Below, piece by piece: positions 1 through 11,500 of a stretch of 64,000 nucleotides of DNA. Under the pieces are notes generated by a model, which was not told the origin of the DNA, searched no databases, and saw only the letters and a list, made by a program, of their open reading frames with translations. The number at the start of each line of letters is the position of its first letter. Positions within the stretch are counted from its first letter, which is position 1. The position numbers and the translations under genes were made by a program. The stretch comes from Carpediemonas membranifera. Taxonomy: Eukaryota > Fornicata. The stretch is taken from NCBI GenBank assembly GCA_019828565.1, contig JAHDYR010000038.1, positions 1-64,000 of the forward strand, read 5' to 3'.

Positions 1-3000
1 GTATGCTGTGGCGCATACTTCCTACCCGGGGGCCGACTATGCCCATGCCCGACTAACAGCCGTGACCCAGCCCAGGACAAGAATGACCTAGACCACATTC
101 TAACCCACTCAGTCGACGCAATGGGCCCCGAGATCAAAGAAAATATGCGACAACTATCAACACAGCAGTTCCGCCGCCTCAACCAAGTGCTGGCATTCGC
201 CACGGTCATGACTGATGTCCAAGCATCGGACGGCATGTTCCTACGGTTTAGAGGCGCTACATTCGCGTTCGGCAAGGACCTTCATAACGCCAGAGTCATC
301 ACAGGGGAGGACGACGACACCCTACCAGCAGAGCTCATCGCGCGAGTGAGAGACTGGCTGAATGATCATTCCCAGACATACAGAGAGCTAGCAAGCGACC
401 TCGCCGCAGCAGCAGACATACCAGGCAGCTCAAGGTGCTGCGTCACATTCTCATTCACCCATGGCAATCAGAATGCAGCCCCAATTGCATTTACCCCGAA
501 CCCACTGATGACAGCAATCGTCAACGCGGACGTCGTAATCCCCCGTGCAAACAGGACAAGCTACGTTCAGTATGACAGCCCGATCGCAGCATTGGCAACA
601 TTCCCTCTCGTGTTCTGCGACGAGCGAGGATTCTCTCCAGAGTACAGCGCCAAGTTCAAGACTCTCAAGAACTGGGTCAAACACGTCCTGCACGCCAGCC
701 AATGTCGTTTTGTGCGCGCCAACCCCACGACACCAATGTTCCTGTCCATGATTCACACAGGACTCGAGCGCATCCAGGCGAGAGGATACTCAGTTACCTT
801 GAACAACGCCCAAGAAGCTGCTGGCGACGATGGCGTACTCAGCGCGAACGCTGACGGGTCGGCCCATCTCATCGCGCCGCCCACAATGCCACTATCTTAC
901 GCGTTCATGAACAACATGAGAGAGCACCTCACTGCCCTCCTTGCTCGTTTCGGCTCCCCCCATTTCTTCTGGACCTTTACCATTGACCCGTCCTACGTCA
1001 TGGATTATCTGGAAGAGCTGATCGCAGACGAAGAGTACCCACTCGACCCACCTCTAGTCATCGATGGCAGGCGCTACACGCCCAGAGACGCGCCGGTCGA
1101 CTCAGCTCGCACATGCATCGAGTACTTCTACACTATCTTCCAAAAGCTGGTAGAAGCTCTGGCCGGAACCGAATACCCAATCTGCGAATACGCCACGCGT
1201 GTTGAAGAGCAGGAGAACTCGATGCTACACGTACACACAGTCACGTGGCACAAGGGGATTGGTCAGCACACCCCAGAAGGTAACCGTCTTGACGCCAACC
1301 TCGTATCAGCAATCAACTCGATCATCTCAACTGACAGTTCAATACTGTCTGGTCGAGCCACGGTGTTCCAGACTCACACATGTAACGAACACTGCAGGAA
1401 CAACCACCACACCTGCAAACAGGGCTTCCCTGCCAAGGCTGCTACGGAATCATTCATCTCTGGAGACGGTCAGTTCGTGCCCAAGCGATCCGAGGTAGAC
1501 TCATACACCAACACGTTCTGTCCGATGGTTGCTGCACATCTTCACGGCTCAATGCACGTCTCCCCAGTCGTCTCCACCGAAATGATCATGTACATCGTCA
1601 AGTATATGACCAAGCAGCCAACGGAGGTCATTGAACAGATATCCCACGAGGTAGCATCAGTCGAACAACACCATCTCATCTACCAACAGAGGCGTCGGGT
1701 CATCGGCCCCCTCATGCTCGCCACTCTGCTCGACGGTGTATCCATATTCTCTACATCACGGGCGTTCATCAAGATTGACACAAACGTTCTACCACAGAAC
1801 AGAGTATTTGGCCCGCGGAACAACTGCATCAAGAATAAGGTCGGAGGTTGGCTCAAGTACTGCAAGCGCCCAGAAGCACTGGAGCACATCACTTACCTGA
1901 TTTACCTGACGCACTACGACACAAGGTCTGTCAAACTACCAGCATTTGAGAAGCTGCCCGATCACGAGAGAATATCCCACACTGGCGAGGACGGCACCGA
2001 ATACTTCTGGCGGATACATAAGCGCAAAGTTCCATACGCTGCATTTATTCCGATGACTACTCCACACGACGGTGACAGCCACTACTTCAACCTCCTCACA
2101 CTGTCATTCCCATGGAGAAGTGACGCTGAAATGACACATGGTTTCCACCGCCATGGAGGCCTAGCACTTACCGGCGTCGAACGCTGCTCTTACGCTGAAA
2201 AGTGTTTCGAGCTCGGACTGATTGACTCAGAAGAAGCCGACGACGACCAGATCTTCGATGTCGCTTGGCACATTCGTTTCGGGTCACTCTCAAAAGAAGG
2301 ATGCTTCGCAGTCGTCAGAGCATCCCTGGAGAAGAACGGAACAACACCAACGCTCCAAATGGTGTCAACCGTCAGAAACCCGACCCTCCGTGAAGACCTG
2401 ATCAAACATGTGCTGAAGAACACGGACAGAGCTTACATCATCAACCACGACGTTGTCAGCAGGTGGAAACAGCCAGTCGATATGGACACATCCATCGTCC
2501 TCGACGAGACACAAGAGAAGGTTTTCAAGCACTACCGAGAGAACCTCATCGCCAAGAAGCAGACTATTCTCCTACTATGTGGCCGTGCTGGCTCTGGAAA
2601 GTCTGTACTCGTGCGACACATCGCCAAGTTTACTGCAGCGAGAGGCAACCTAGTCCTCGTAACCGCATCGACTGGTGCAGCGGCTGTCAACATCGGGGGT
2701 ACAACCATCCACTCGCTCTTCAGATGGGCTGCCGAGAACCGATTCGCGGCTCCAGTCAAGGACACAGTGCCGTGGATTCTGCTCAACAACGCGACAACGC
2801 TGATCATCGATGAGGCATTCATGCTTTCCGCACCAGATATTCACGATCTCAACGAGGCGCTGTGTGTCGCGCGCAACAACACACTATCATTCGGTGGCAT
2901 CAACATGATCATCGTGGGAGACCCATACCAGCTCCCCCAGTCAACAAGCTCAAGTTTCCCGACTATCAGAGCGCGGCATTCTACCAATGGGGAGCGCACA

Positions 3001-4008
3001 GTACCAGCAAGATCACTTTAAGCGCTAACCACCGACAATCGACCGACAAGACGTTCGCGAGTATCCTCAACAGCCTTAAAACGAACAAGCTACGCGAGAA
3101 ACAGAAGGCAGCCCTTGCAAGCCGAGCAACGACTGACTGTCTCCAGTCACTCATTCAAGAGGCACTTCTCGGCGCAACCATTATCTGTGGCACACGCAAG
3201 AGACAGGCACACCTCAACTCGCTATGCATCGAAGCTCTCACCAGCTACACCAAGAGGCCAATACGCACATATGCCAACGCGGTTCTCTTCCCGCTGGCCA
3301 AGCACGAGGACATGATCGATGAACTCCCCGGCCAAGCCTCGCGCCTTTATGTACGACGCCACAGCCGAACTAGCTGTCACAGAGCATGTCCGCGACTTCG
3401 AGACACGACTCGTCGACCTCAAGATCTGCATCGGCGCCAAGGTCATGCTGACTGTGAATGACTATTACGATAAGGGCGTCGCCAACGGCTCGATCGGGGC
3501 TGTTGTGGGACTCAACAACCGTTCGGTCGACGTGAAATTCGAGCTGCCTTACAGCAACCCAGACCACCGGTTCGTACGCATCCGAGAGCAGACAGTCCCC
3601 GTCGGACCAACTGTACACCGCTACTTACCTCTCACTCTCGCATATGCCATCACTGTCCACAAGACCCAGGGTCGAACGATCCCCAACATCATCGTTGACC
3701 TGACTGACGACCGTCATCCACACGAGACACCGTTCTGGGAAACTGGTCAGCTGTACACGGCAGTATCACGCGCTCCATCGCTCGATGACGTCAGATTCTA
3801 TGGACTCCTCATGATGTCCAAAGAGCTCCAAGGCGGCGAAGAAGGCGCGACATACAGAGTCTTCGACCTGTTCATTCATAAGCTGAGATCGCCCACATTC
3901 AAGCTTCCAAGAATGTTCGACGGCAAGCAGAGCTTTTTCGCACAAAGGCTCCCACAACAAGCAGGTCACGCTGCATCAGTTCCAGTCATCGTACCCAGTT
4001 CCGTCTGA
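1..4008 (+). pseudogene. Helitron Rep/helicase, frame-broken left copy
   Basis: The frame is open from base 1, so the start lies outside the window. The first residues hold a cysteine cluster (VCC...LCPCP) that aligns with the zinc-finger-like segment of the intact copy at 8522-13234. In order one sees FFWTFTIDP (about 965), the HUH motif in SMLHVHTVTWH (about 1220), the two-tyrosine motif MYIVKYMTK (about 1589), Walker A GRAGSGKS (about 2583), Walker B IIDEA (about 2806), GDPYQLP (about 2920) and VHKTQGRT (about 3656). A one-base loss in the C5 run at 2934-2938 moves the frame; it returns near 3335. A one-base gain near the T5 run at 3934-3938 then shifts the C-terminal part into the frame of the next gene. 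The protein would nick, unwind and join the element's ends, but this copy is probably inactive unless the indels are read errors. Confidence 0.85.
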
Positions 4009-4069
4009 TCAGCACGACACCATTGCCATATCAGGATATGCAGGCGACTACAAGCCCCCAGAATCGGTG

Positions 4070-5437
4070 ATGAACGATCCAAAACTTGAGCCATTAGACC
4101 CACCGACCATCGATGACTTCATCCCACTCAGCGTCATTACCGAAGGCTCGGAGGTCACAGCCAATTTCGTCATCATTGACGGCATCAAGGCCGCACGAGT
4201 TCACCACGGACGCACAGCCAAGGGCGACGACACCACATCCAAGCTTAAGTTCTGGACAGCCAACACAAAGGACTGTTACCGGGTCGTCACGTCCACTCAC
4301 GTTAGCCACAAGATCACAGCACCCGCCATGAGAGAGCGTGTCATTAACCTCGACATGATACCCGATCGCGTCCATCCACGGACACTGAGACGCAAAGCAC
4401 CCCCGCCACCTCCAAGCCCTCGCAAGAGGAACAAGACGAAGCCACGCAAAGTCAGAGCCAAACCTCGCCCGGTGGCTAAGCTGCCAAAGCGGAAGCCGAA
4501 ACCATCCACCGCAAAGGTTCACACAATCCTCGACGAAAAGACGTCCTCATGCACGACTCCCGCCCGCCAACGTCAACCGCCCAATACTCACGTCTTTGCT
4601 CACTACAACATGCGGGCCACCGACAATCCAGGCGGAGGGAGTTGCGCGATATACACTGCTCGCAATCTTGATGACAGGTGGGCAGATCTCGACATACAAG
4701 ACATTCGCGATGAGGCCATCAATTTCATCGAGGAGCGGAGCGCTAATATTTTCTCCGCTGGCTGGGCGTTCGAAAGAAGTATAGCTGAGACAATCCGGAC
4801 TGGCAGAGACAGCCGGACATGGCTCAACTGCAGCCTTGTCTGGCGAGTGCTCATGAAGGCGTCAGGAATCAACTCGGGCAGTGTACTCGAATACCGCGCC
4901 AACGAGTACGATGGTCTCAGTGTCATAAGACACTCATTCGACAATGACGGCCCGATCAGATCTCAGTTCGTACACACAGTCACCCACGTATACGAACGCG
5001 GGATATACTTCATTGACGGAGACTGCGCTCACTACATGATGGCTGACCCGATCAACCCTGAACACCCCACCCTACTGCGCCGCAACAACCTCCCCGAGCA
5101 TATCGATCTCACCGGCGATGCCGAGCCAGCCGCCGAGCCTCAACATGGATCACAGATCGCCAACATAACAGCTGCATCCATAGTCACAGGAAGAACGATC
5201 TCAGCCAGACGCAACGCTGCCAGAGAGGCGCGAGCGAATCTCGAGACAGTCATCGAAATTGAGTCGCAACCCACAGCGCTACCCCACGAGTTAAGTTACG
5301 CACCTCCCAGGCATACACACCGGATCACTTCAATCGCAAGACCCAAAAGATTGGAACCCGCACCATCTGTCGACAAGCAAGGGAATCCCGTCCGAAGATC
5401 ATCAAGGCTGAAGGAGAAGGCCGAGAGAATGACATAA
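4070..5437 (+). CDS. C-terminal Rep/helicase extension with OTU-like protease domain, left copy
   Basis: The first ATG is at 4070, but the frame is open back past 3939 and there matches the Rep/helicase C-terminus of the right copy. This is therefore the continuation of the same polyprotein after a frameshift, not an independent gene. It holds a basic, proline-rich linker, then an OTU-type cysteine motif, NPGGGSCAIYTA, at about residues 186-197. A later GDCAHYM supplies a candidate histidine. The family consensus is D-G-x-C near the start and H-Y/W near the end, so assignment to OTU is by motif only; the usual DG before the cysteine is GG here. The tail is basic (RRSSRLKEK). Here the linker and OTU domain are fused in one frame to the helicase tail, unlike the right copy. 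Activity as a deubiquitinase is inference. Confidence 0.7.
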   Translation: MNDPKLEPLDPPTIDDFIPLSVITEGSEVTANFVIIDGIKAARVHHGRTAKGDDTTSKLKFWTANTKDCYRVVTSTHVSHKITAPAMRERVINLDMIPDRVHPRTLRRKAPPPPPSPRKRNKTKPRKVRAKPRPVAKLPKRKPKPSTAKVHTILDEKTSSCTTPARQRQPPNTHVFAHYNMRATDNPGGGSCAIYTARNLDDRWADLDIQDIRDEAINFIEERSANIFSAGWAFERSIAETIRTGRDSRTWLNCSLVWRVLMKASGINSGSVLEYRANEYDGLSVIRHSFDNDGPIRSQFVHTVTHVYERGIYFIDGDCAHYMMADPINPEHPTLLRRNNLPEHIDLTGDAEPAAEPQHGSQIANITAASIVTGRTISARRNAAREARANLETVIEIESQPTALPHELSYAPPRHTHRITSIARPKRLEPAPSVDKQGNPVRRSSRLKEKAERMT

Positions 5438-5472
5438 TAAATAGAGAAGAGTTGCCCATTGGTTTGTCAGAC

Positions 5473-5613
5473 GGGGGGCTCGGTCGCTCCTCCGGCTTCG
5501 TTCGGCTTCGCTTCGCTCCGGGCGCTCGTCGCTACGCTCCTCCCGCCCTCCGCTACGCTACGCCTCTCTACGCCTCCGTCACTCCCTCTGCCCCCCTGCG
5601 ACCCCCCGCGGAC
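5473..5613. repeat. GC-rich terminal block, copy 1
   Basis: About 141 bp running from a G6 tract to CCCCGCGGA, rich in GCTTCG and GCTACG hexamers. It is almost identical to 14775-14917; one extra C (CTCC versus CTC) and a few changes separate them. The flanks differ completely on both sides. Its place just 3' of both Helitron gene sets makes it the best candidate for the conserved 3' end of the element. Confidence 0.85.
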
Positions 5614-6426
5614 TCCGCTTCCGTCATCAAGAGTGTGTTCGGCCACATATTGGTTTTGACCTCACCTGCTGTACGCCGGACTCGAACCCAGGCCTCGTGA
5701 ATCAAAATTCAGTTCTCGACAAAGGGGAATTTCCGATCGAAACGAAAGTCCATTCCCCAGAGATACAGGCCCGCAAACGCGATTCGCGATACTCATTTCA
5801 CTTAAAGCCAAAAAAAAATCCATTTATCAATTACGCGCGAACTAAGCTCGAATAAGAACCGCCCGACAAATGCAAGGTAGCTATGGCTATGGCACTTAGA
5901 TAGCCAGAGTTTCAGCCCGATCGGTCGAATTCGCACTTTTAGTGCAAGCCAAAAAGTGCCACTCAATTCCCCAGCCGTCCACCGATCGCCCACAAAGACA
6001 GTGGTATCACACTCCCCAAAGACTCTAGCATGCATGCTATATGCCCGCTTTCATCGGGCTACCTCCGGTATATGCGGACTCGAACCTCGGAACATGGTAT
6101 GATTCCGTTTTGAATTTAAGCACACCCAGGAATTTAGCGAAATATCTAAGTGGCGTGGGAGGTCCCAGGTAACCACTGATCAAGACCGGGCAGTGCTGGA
6201 GCTCTAGCTCAACTGGAAGATATAGCACTGGGGTCAAAGTTCTCGCGTACTGACCTTTTTTGGGCACCCCAGATCTCTAGATTCGGAAGATCGAATCTCG
6301 GGTCCGATGATGGCGATCATACTGGCCCGGCCGGTAGGTAAGGGGCAGGTGTAGAGCGTAGTGTCAGAGTGCACACAGCGGTCAGGGACCAGCGTTGAAA
6401 AAAAGTCCACTTATATATATACTGTT
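5614..6426. other. Non-coding spacer between Helitron units
   Basis: I see no credible gene. Sequences resembling reversed tRNA T-loops (CGGACTCGAACC near 5675 and 6075) do not form the 5-bp stems required of a tRNA. The stretch ends in a short TA-rich run before the 423-bp duplication. Confidence 0.5.
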
Positions 6427-7299
6427 TATGCTCCATCTCCGCCCCATCACCGCCAAATTCCGAGGATCGAATTCCGCGACTCAAACCCAGAGTTGCAGAC
6501 CTCAGCGTTCACAACCACCCCCGGCTAGACACGTTCTAGGCCCCATAGAGCACATTTCACTCTTCACCTCGCTGAAACCATGGTCAAGTTGATCCAGCCA
6601 CGTCGCTCAGCTTCAATCACGCAAGGCGAGCGGACAACGAGTAGACCACACCCAGATGAAGGCTGAATCGCGACATGTGCGCTCTACAGCTGTCTATAGG
6701 CCCGCACGCATACATGGGTGCGAAGTCCCAGCCCTCCAATGTCACGTATTGACGAGGTCGTAAAAGCATATCTTTACTCAATCTTTTTGACCTCAAGTCG
6801 TGGACTGCCCGGGGGTAGTTCGGGGCGCTGAACACGCTGGTGAAGTCCCCTATGCTCCATCTCTGCTCAATCACCGCCAAATTCCGAGGATCGAATTCCG
6901 CGACTCAAACCCAGAGTTGCAGACCTCAGCGTTCACAACCACCCCCGGCTAGACACGTTCTAGGCCCCATAGAGCACATTTCACTCTTCACCTCGCTGAA
7001 ACCATGGTCAAGTTGATCCAGCCACGTCGCTCAGCTTCAATCACGCAAGGCGAGCGGACAACGAGTAGACCACACCCAGATGGAGGCTGAATCGCGACAT
7101 GTGCGCTCTACAGCTGTCTATAGGCCCGCACGCATACATGGGTGCGAAGTCCCAGCCCTCAAATGTCACGTATTGACGAGGTCGTCAAAGCATATCTTTA
7201 CTCAATCTTTTGACCTCAAGTCGTGGACTGCCCGGGGGTAGTTCGGGGCGCTGAACACGCTGGTGAAGTCCCCTATGCTCCATCTCCGCCCAATCACCC
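6427..7299. repeat. 423/424-bp direct tandem duplication
   Basis: Copy 1 is 6427-6850, copy 2 is 6851-7273, and the first 26 bases of a third copy follow at 7274-7299. The copies differ at only a few bases (for example GATGAAGG versus GATGGAGG, CTCCAAT versus CTCAAAT, and one T-run length). There is no open frame of note. The duplication is recent and sits upstream of the right Helitron unit. Confidence 0.9.
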
Positions 7300-7323
7300 A
7301 CACTCAACGCCGACACCCCAATG

Positions 7324-7340
7324 TGTGTCCAATGGACACA
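7324..7340. repeat. Small perfect inverted repeat
   Basis: TGTGTCC-AAT-GGACACA, a 7-bp stem with a 3-base loop, lies in the spacer between the 423-bp duplication and the 145-bp array. Function is unknown. Confidence 0.6.
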
Positions 7341-7454
7341 CGAAAATCCAAACTCCAGACCAAGAGCACGCCAGGCGCTGTCACTGCACACACGCACAGC
7401 ACTGGCCCCCCACTCCTCACAAGAGCACGCACCAGGCTCAACGCCGACACCAAA

Positions 7455-8509
7455 ATGCGGACTCAGAGTCATCATTTTGGCAGGCGCTTTAAGACACATC
7501 ACCAGAACTCGACTCGCAAGCGCACGAGCGCGCTACGAAGCTCAGAAGTACTAGATAAACACCAACTGCGTCACTACAGCGAGTTTCGTCGTTGCAAAAA
7601 TGCGGACTCAGAGTCATCATTTTGGCAGGCGCTTTAAGACACATCACCAGAACTCGACTCGCAAGCGCACGAGCGCGCTACGAAGCTCAGAAGTACTAGA
7701 TAAACACCAACTGCGTCACTACAGCGAGTTTCGTCGTTGCAAAAATGCGGACTCAGAGTCATCATTTTGGCAGGCGCTTTAAGACACATCACCAGAACTC
7801 GACTCGCAAGCGCACGAGCGCGCTACGAAGCTCAGAAGTACTAGATAAACACCAACTGCGTCACTACAGCGAGTTTCGTCGTTGCAAAAATGCGGACTCA
7901 GAGTCATCATTTTGGCAGGCGCTTTAAGACACATCACCAGAACTCGACTCGCAAGCGCACGAGCGCGCTACGAAGCTCAGAAGTACTAGATAAACACCAA
8001 CTGCGTCACTACAGCGAGTTTCGTCGTTGCAAAAATGCGGACTCAGAGTCATCATTTTGGCAGGCGCTTTAAGACACATCACCAGAACTCGACTCGCAAG
8101 CGCACGAGCGCGCTACGAAGCTCAGAAGTACTAGATAAACACCAACTGCGTCACTACAGCGAGTTTCGTCGTTGCAAAAATGCGGACTCAGAGTCATCAT
8201 TTTGGCAGGCGCTTTAAGACACATCGCCAGAACTCGACTCGCAAGCGCACGAGCGCGCTACGAAGCTCAGAAGTACTAGATAAACACCAACTGCGTCACT
8301 ACAGCGAGTTTCGTCGTTGCAAAAATGCGGACTCAGAGTCATCATTTTGGCAGGCGCTTTAAGACACATCACCAGAACTCGACTCGCAAGCGCACGAGCG
8401 CGCTACGAAGCTCAGAAGTACTAGATAAACACCAACTGCGTCACTACAGCGAGTTTCGTCGTTGCAAAAATGCGGACTCAGAGTCATCATTTTGGCAGGC
8501 ACTTTTAGG
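7455..8509. repeat. 145-bp tandem array, seven full units plus a partial one
   Basis: Units start at 7455, 7600, 7745, 7890, 8035, 8180 and 8325, each with ATGCGGACTCAGAG. An eighth, partial unit starts at 8470 and diverges about 30 bases later, just before the Rep/helicase ATG. The units are almost invariant (one A-to-G in the sixth). Each can be read as a 60-codon frame running into the next, but 145 is not a multiple of three and the frames rotate, so coding use is unlikely. The position directly upstream of the gene suggests a subterminal or promoter array, as in other rolling-circle elements. Confidence 0.95.
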
Positions 8510-8521
8510 ATCACGAGATTC

Positions 8522-11500
8522 ATGCCGGACTACGATATAATCAACAGTACCGATTTGGGCATTCCTATTGATGCAGGCGGCTCGGATGGCTGGTCTTCAG
8601 ACGAGCTGACCCCATCGTCTGACTTATCGGACATCTCTGATCTGATTGACGACGACTTTGTCCCAAGCGATGACGATCTTGCCATTTATCGTGTCATCGA
8701 CAGGGATTACGCACCCCCAGAGCGCCCACGGTTGATCCGCCCACCGTCCCCGCCACCGGCATCCGAGATCGATCTATTTGAGGTATCACTGACACCAATT
8801 CGCCCGAAGGTTCTGGAAAGAACCATCTGCGCCGTGTGCAAGCACATCCGCCTGCCTGGGTGCAAGCAGTGTCCATGTCCAGCCGACGACGGCGGCAGAC
8901 TAACCGACCTACAGGACGAACTCAGCTCTATGCTGACGAGGAGCATCGGTGCATTCGACGCAGAAACGGCCCAACACATCAAGGCGCTATCACACCGAGA
9001 GTTCCGCGCACTCAACCACGCACTTGCACTTGCTACGACATGGACATCCGTCCAGGCATCCAAGGGATTGTTTGTCGTGTTTAAGGGCGTCACGACCGCG
9101 TTTGGCAAGACAGACCAATATGCACAAACAATTTGTGGCGACAGTATCGCAACTGTGCCACAAAGAGCTCTCGACCTGACTCGCGAGTGGCTGACTGCCA
9201 ACTCGGCCACATTCCGAGCGATGAGATCAACTATCCAAGAAGCAACGAATGACGGAATCGAGGGACAGATCTCGTTCAGTTTCACCAACCAACGAGACCA
9301 GGGAAATCACATAGCGTTTACCCCGAACGCAGCAATGTCAAATGTTGCCAACGCAGACGCTGTCGCTACATGGTTAGACGAAGATAACGTGCGGAGAACG
9401 AAGTATGTGCAGTTTGAGTCAGACATTGCCGCTTTTGCTACATTCCCGCTCCTATTTCCAGATGGTCGCGGGTTTTCAGACCAATATCGCGCCCGATACA
9501 AGCACCTAAAGACTTGGGTACGCCACACCATCAACGCAGCACAGACTTCTTTTGTGCGCACGAACCCAGCAACAGCCACATTCCTCTCACTCGCACACAC
9601 ATCATACGAGCGCATTACCGCGAGGCGCTACACCGGAATTGTCGACGAGGCACAAACAGAGGCGGCGAATAACGGCGTACTCAGCGTGAACGCCAACGGC
9701 AACACACACAGCATCGCGCCACCGACACTACAGCTGTCACTGGGCCACATGCATGCAATTGAAGACCACCTCAAGGCAATGCTGGCACGATATGGATGTC
9801 CACACTTTTTCTGGACCTTTACAATTGACCCAGACAGTGTCATTCAATGCCTACACGAGATGGCAGCAGACCCAAGCGACCCGTTGCCACCGCCACTGTT
9901 CGAACGCCGCCACACTCCTCGCCACGCTCCTGTGGATGCCGCACACGTCTGCCTCGAGTACTTTACTACTATATTCGAAGAGCTGAAGTCAAAATTGACA
10001 GGCACAACGGAGAACCCAGGCGACTTTCCTATTTGTGAGTTTGCCACGCGAATTGAGGAGCAAGAGAACTCAATGCTTCACATCCACACAGTAACGTGGC
10101 ACAAGGGTATTGGCCAGAAGCTACCAACCGGTGATATCTTCACTGAGCGCCTCGCAAAGGCAGTAGACGCAATTGTTTCCACAGATTCATCGGTGATGTC
10201 CCCGAAATCCACTTTCTATCAGACCCACAGGTGCAACGAACACTGCAAGCGCCGCGGAACGCAGTGCAAGCAAGGTTACCCAGCCCCCGCATGCAATATC
10301 AGCCACATCAATCAGAACGGCGAATTCCTAGCCAAGCGCACTCAGTCAGACGCATTCATAACACCATTCTGTCCCCTCATCGCCGAAAACATTCTGGGCT
10401 CTATGCACGTGACTCCAGTCACATCAGCTGAGGTAATCATGTATCTGACAAAGTATATCACGAAGCCACCGGCCGAAGTGATTGAGGAAGTGTCGGCACG
10501 AGACACTCGCGACATCGAACCGCACCATCTCATCTTCCAGCAGAGGCGCCGCATCATAGGACCTCCGATGCTTGCAATCTTGCTCGAGGGGACTTCAATC
10601 TTTTCTGCATCCACGCCACACGAGAAGATTGACACCGACGTACTCCCCGAGAAGCGAATATACGGCCCTAGGAACCGATGCACCACCAACAAGGTCGGGG
10701 AGTGGACCAAGTACTACAATCGCCCCGTGGAGCTAGAACACCTCACATACGTCCAATTCAGGACGTTCTACGACACCAGGTCGAAGAAAGCGTCTGAAAT
10801 CTCGAAGTTCAAGGACGAGGAACAGATCAGATACAGTGGCGCCGATGGCACCAAATACTTCTGGCGAATATGGAAGCGCCGACGCCCAGTCACTGCATGT
10901 ATCCCCATGACGATCCCAAGTGATGGAGACAGACATTACTTCAACCTCCTAGCACTTCACAAGCCATGGAGAAGCGACGAAGAGATGCGGTCAATTGGGA
11001 CAACGAGATGCTCATATTCAGAGAAGTGTTTCGATCTCGGACTTATCGACGACGACGAGTTAGACGACGATCAGGCGTTTGACATCGCTTGGCACTTGCA
11101 TTTCAACACGAACCTGGACAACCACGGCTACATGGCTATTGTTCGAGCAGCATTAGAGAAGAACGGCGCAGAAACGACCATGCAGATGATCAACGCTGTA
11201 CAAGACGTGTCCCGCAAGTACATGTTGATGAAGCACGTGCTCAACAACACGAAACAGGCATACGTCACCAACCACGACGTTATCGCGAGGTGGGAAGCCC
11301 CAAGAAAGCTCGACACGTCGATCAATCTCGACTCAAACCAGGCCACGATCCTCAACCACTATGTGTCAAAGCTCAGATCCAAGACTCAGACAATCCTCCT
11401 TCTCATGGGACGCGCTGGTACTGGTAAGTCAGTTGTCCTCCGACACATCGCAAAGCACACCTCCGACCAGGGTCTTCTGGTGCTAGTCACTGCCGCAACA

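Larger units (their letters stand above)
1..5613 (+). mobile_element. Helitron-type unit, left copy (5' end outside window)
   Basis: This unit comprises a frame-broken Rep/helicase gene, an OTU-domain reading frame continuing from it, and a terminal GC-rich block that is shared with the right copy. The HUH and two-tyrosine motifs plus a PIF1-type helicase identify a rolling-circle Helitron or Helentron-like element. The left end lies before base 1. The right end is taken as the end of the shared block; the true CTRR-type terminus cannot be fixed from a single sequence. Confidence 0.75.

Noticed and set aside
4006-4009. UGA at the end of the left Rep/helicase frame as a second programmed +1 shift site
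   Set aside because: Alignment with the right copy shows the frame has already changed near the T5 run at 3934-3938, so the stop lies in a wrong frame and is not a shift site.
5665-6090. tRNA-like T-loop sequences (reverse strand GGTTCGAGTCCG)
   Set aside because: Flanking bases do not pair as a 5-bp T stem and no anticodon or acceptor arm is found.
8462-8521. Upstream extension of the Rep/helicase frame
   Set aside because: It would need a TTG inside the repeat array; the ATG at 8522 leads into the homologous acidic N-terminus.
7455-8540. Series of 60-codon frames in the 145-bp repeats
   Set aside because: Identical products arise from repetition; the unit length breaks the frame and no start context or family supports them.
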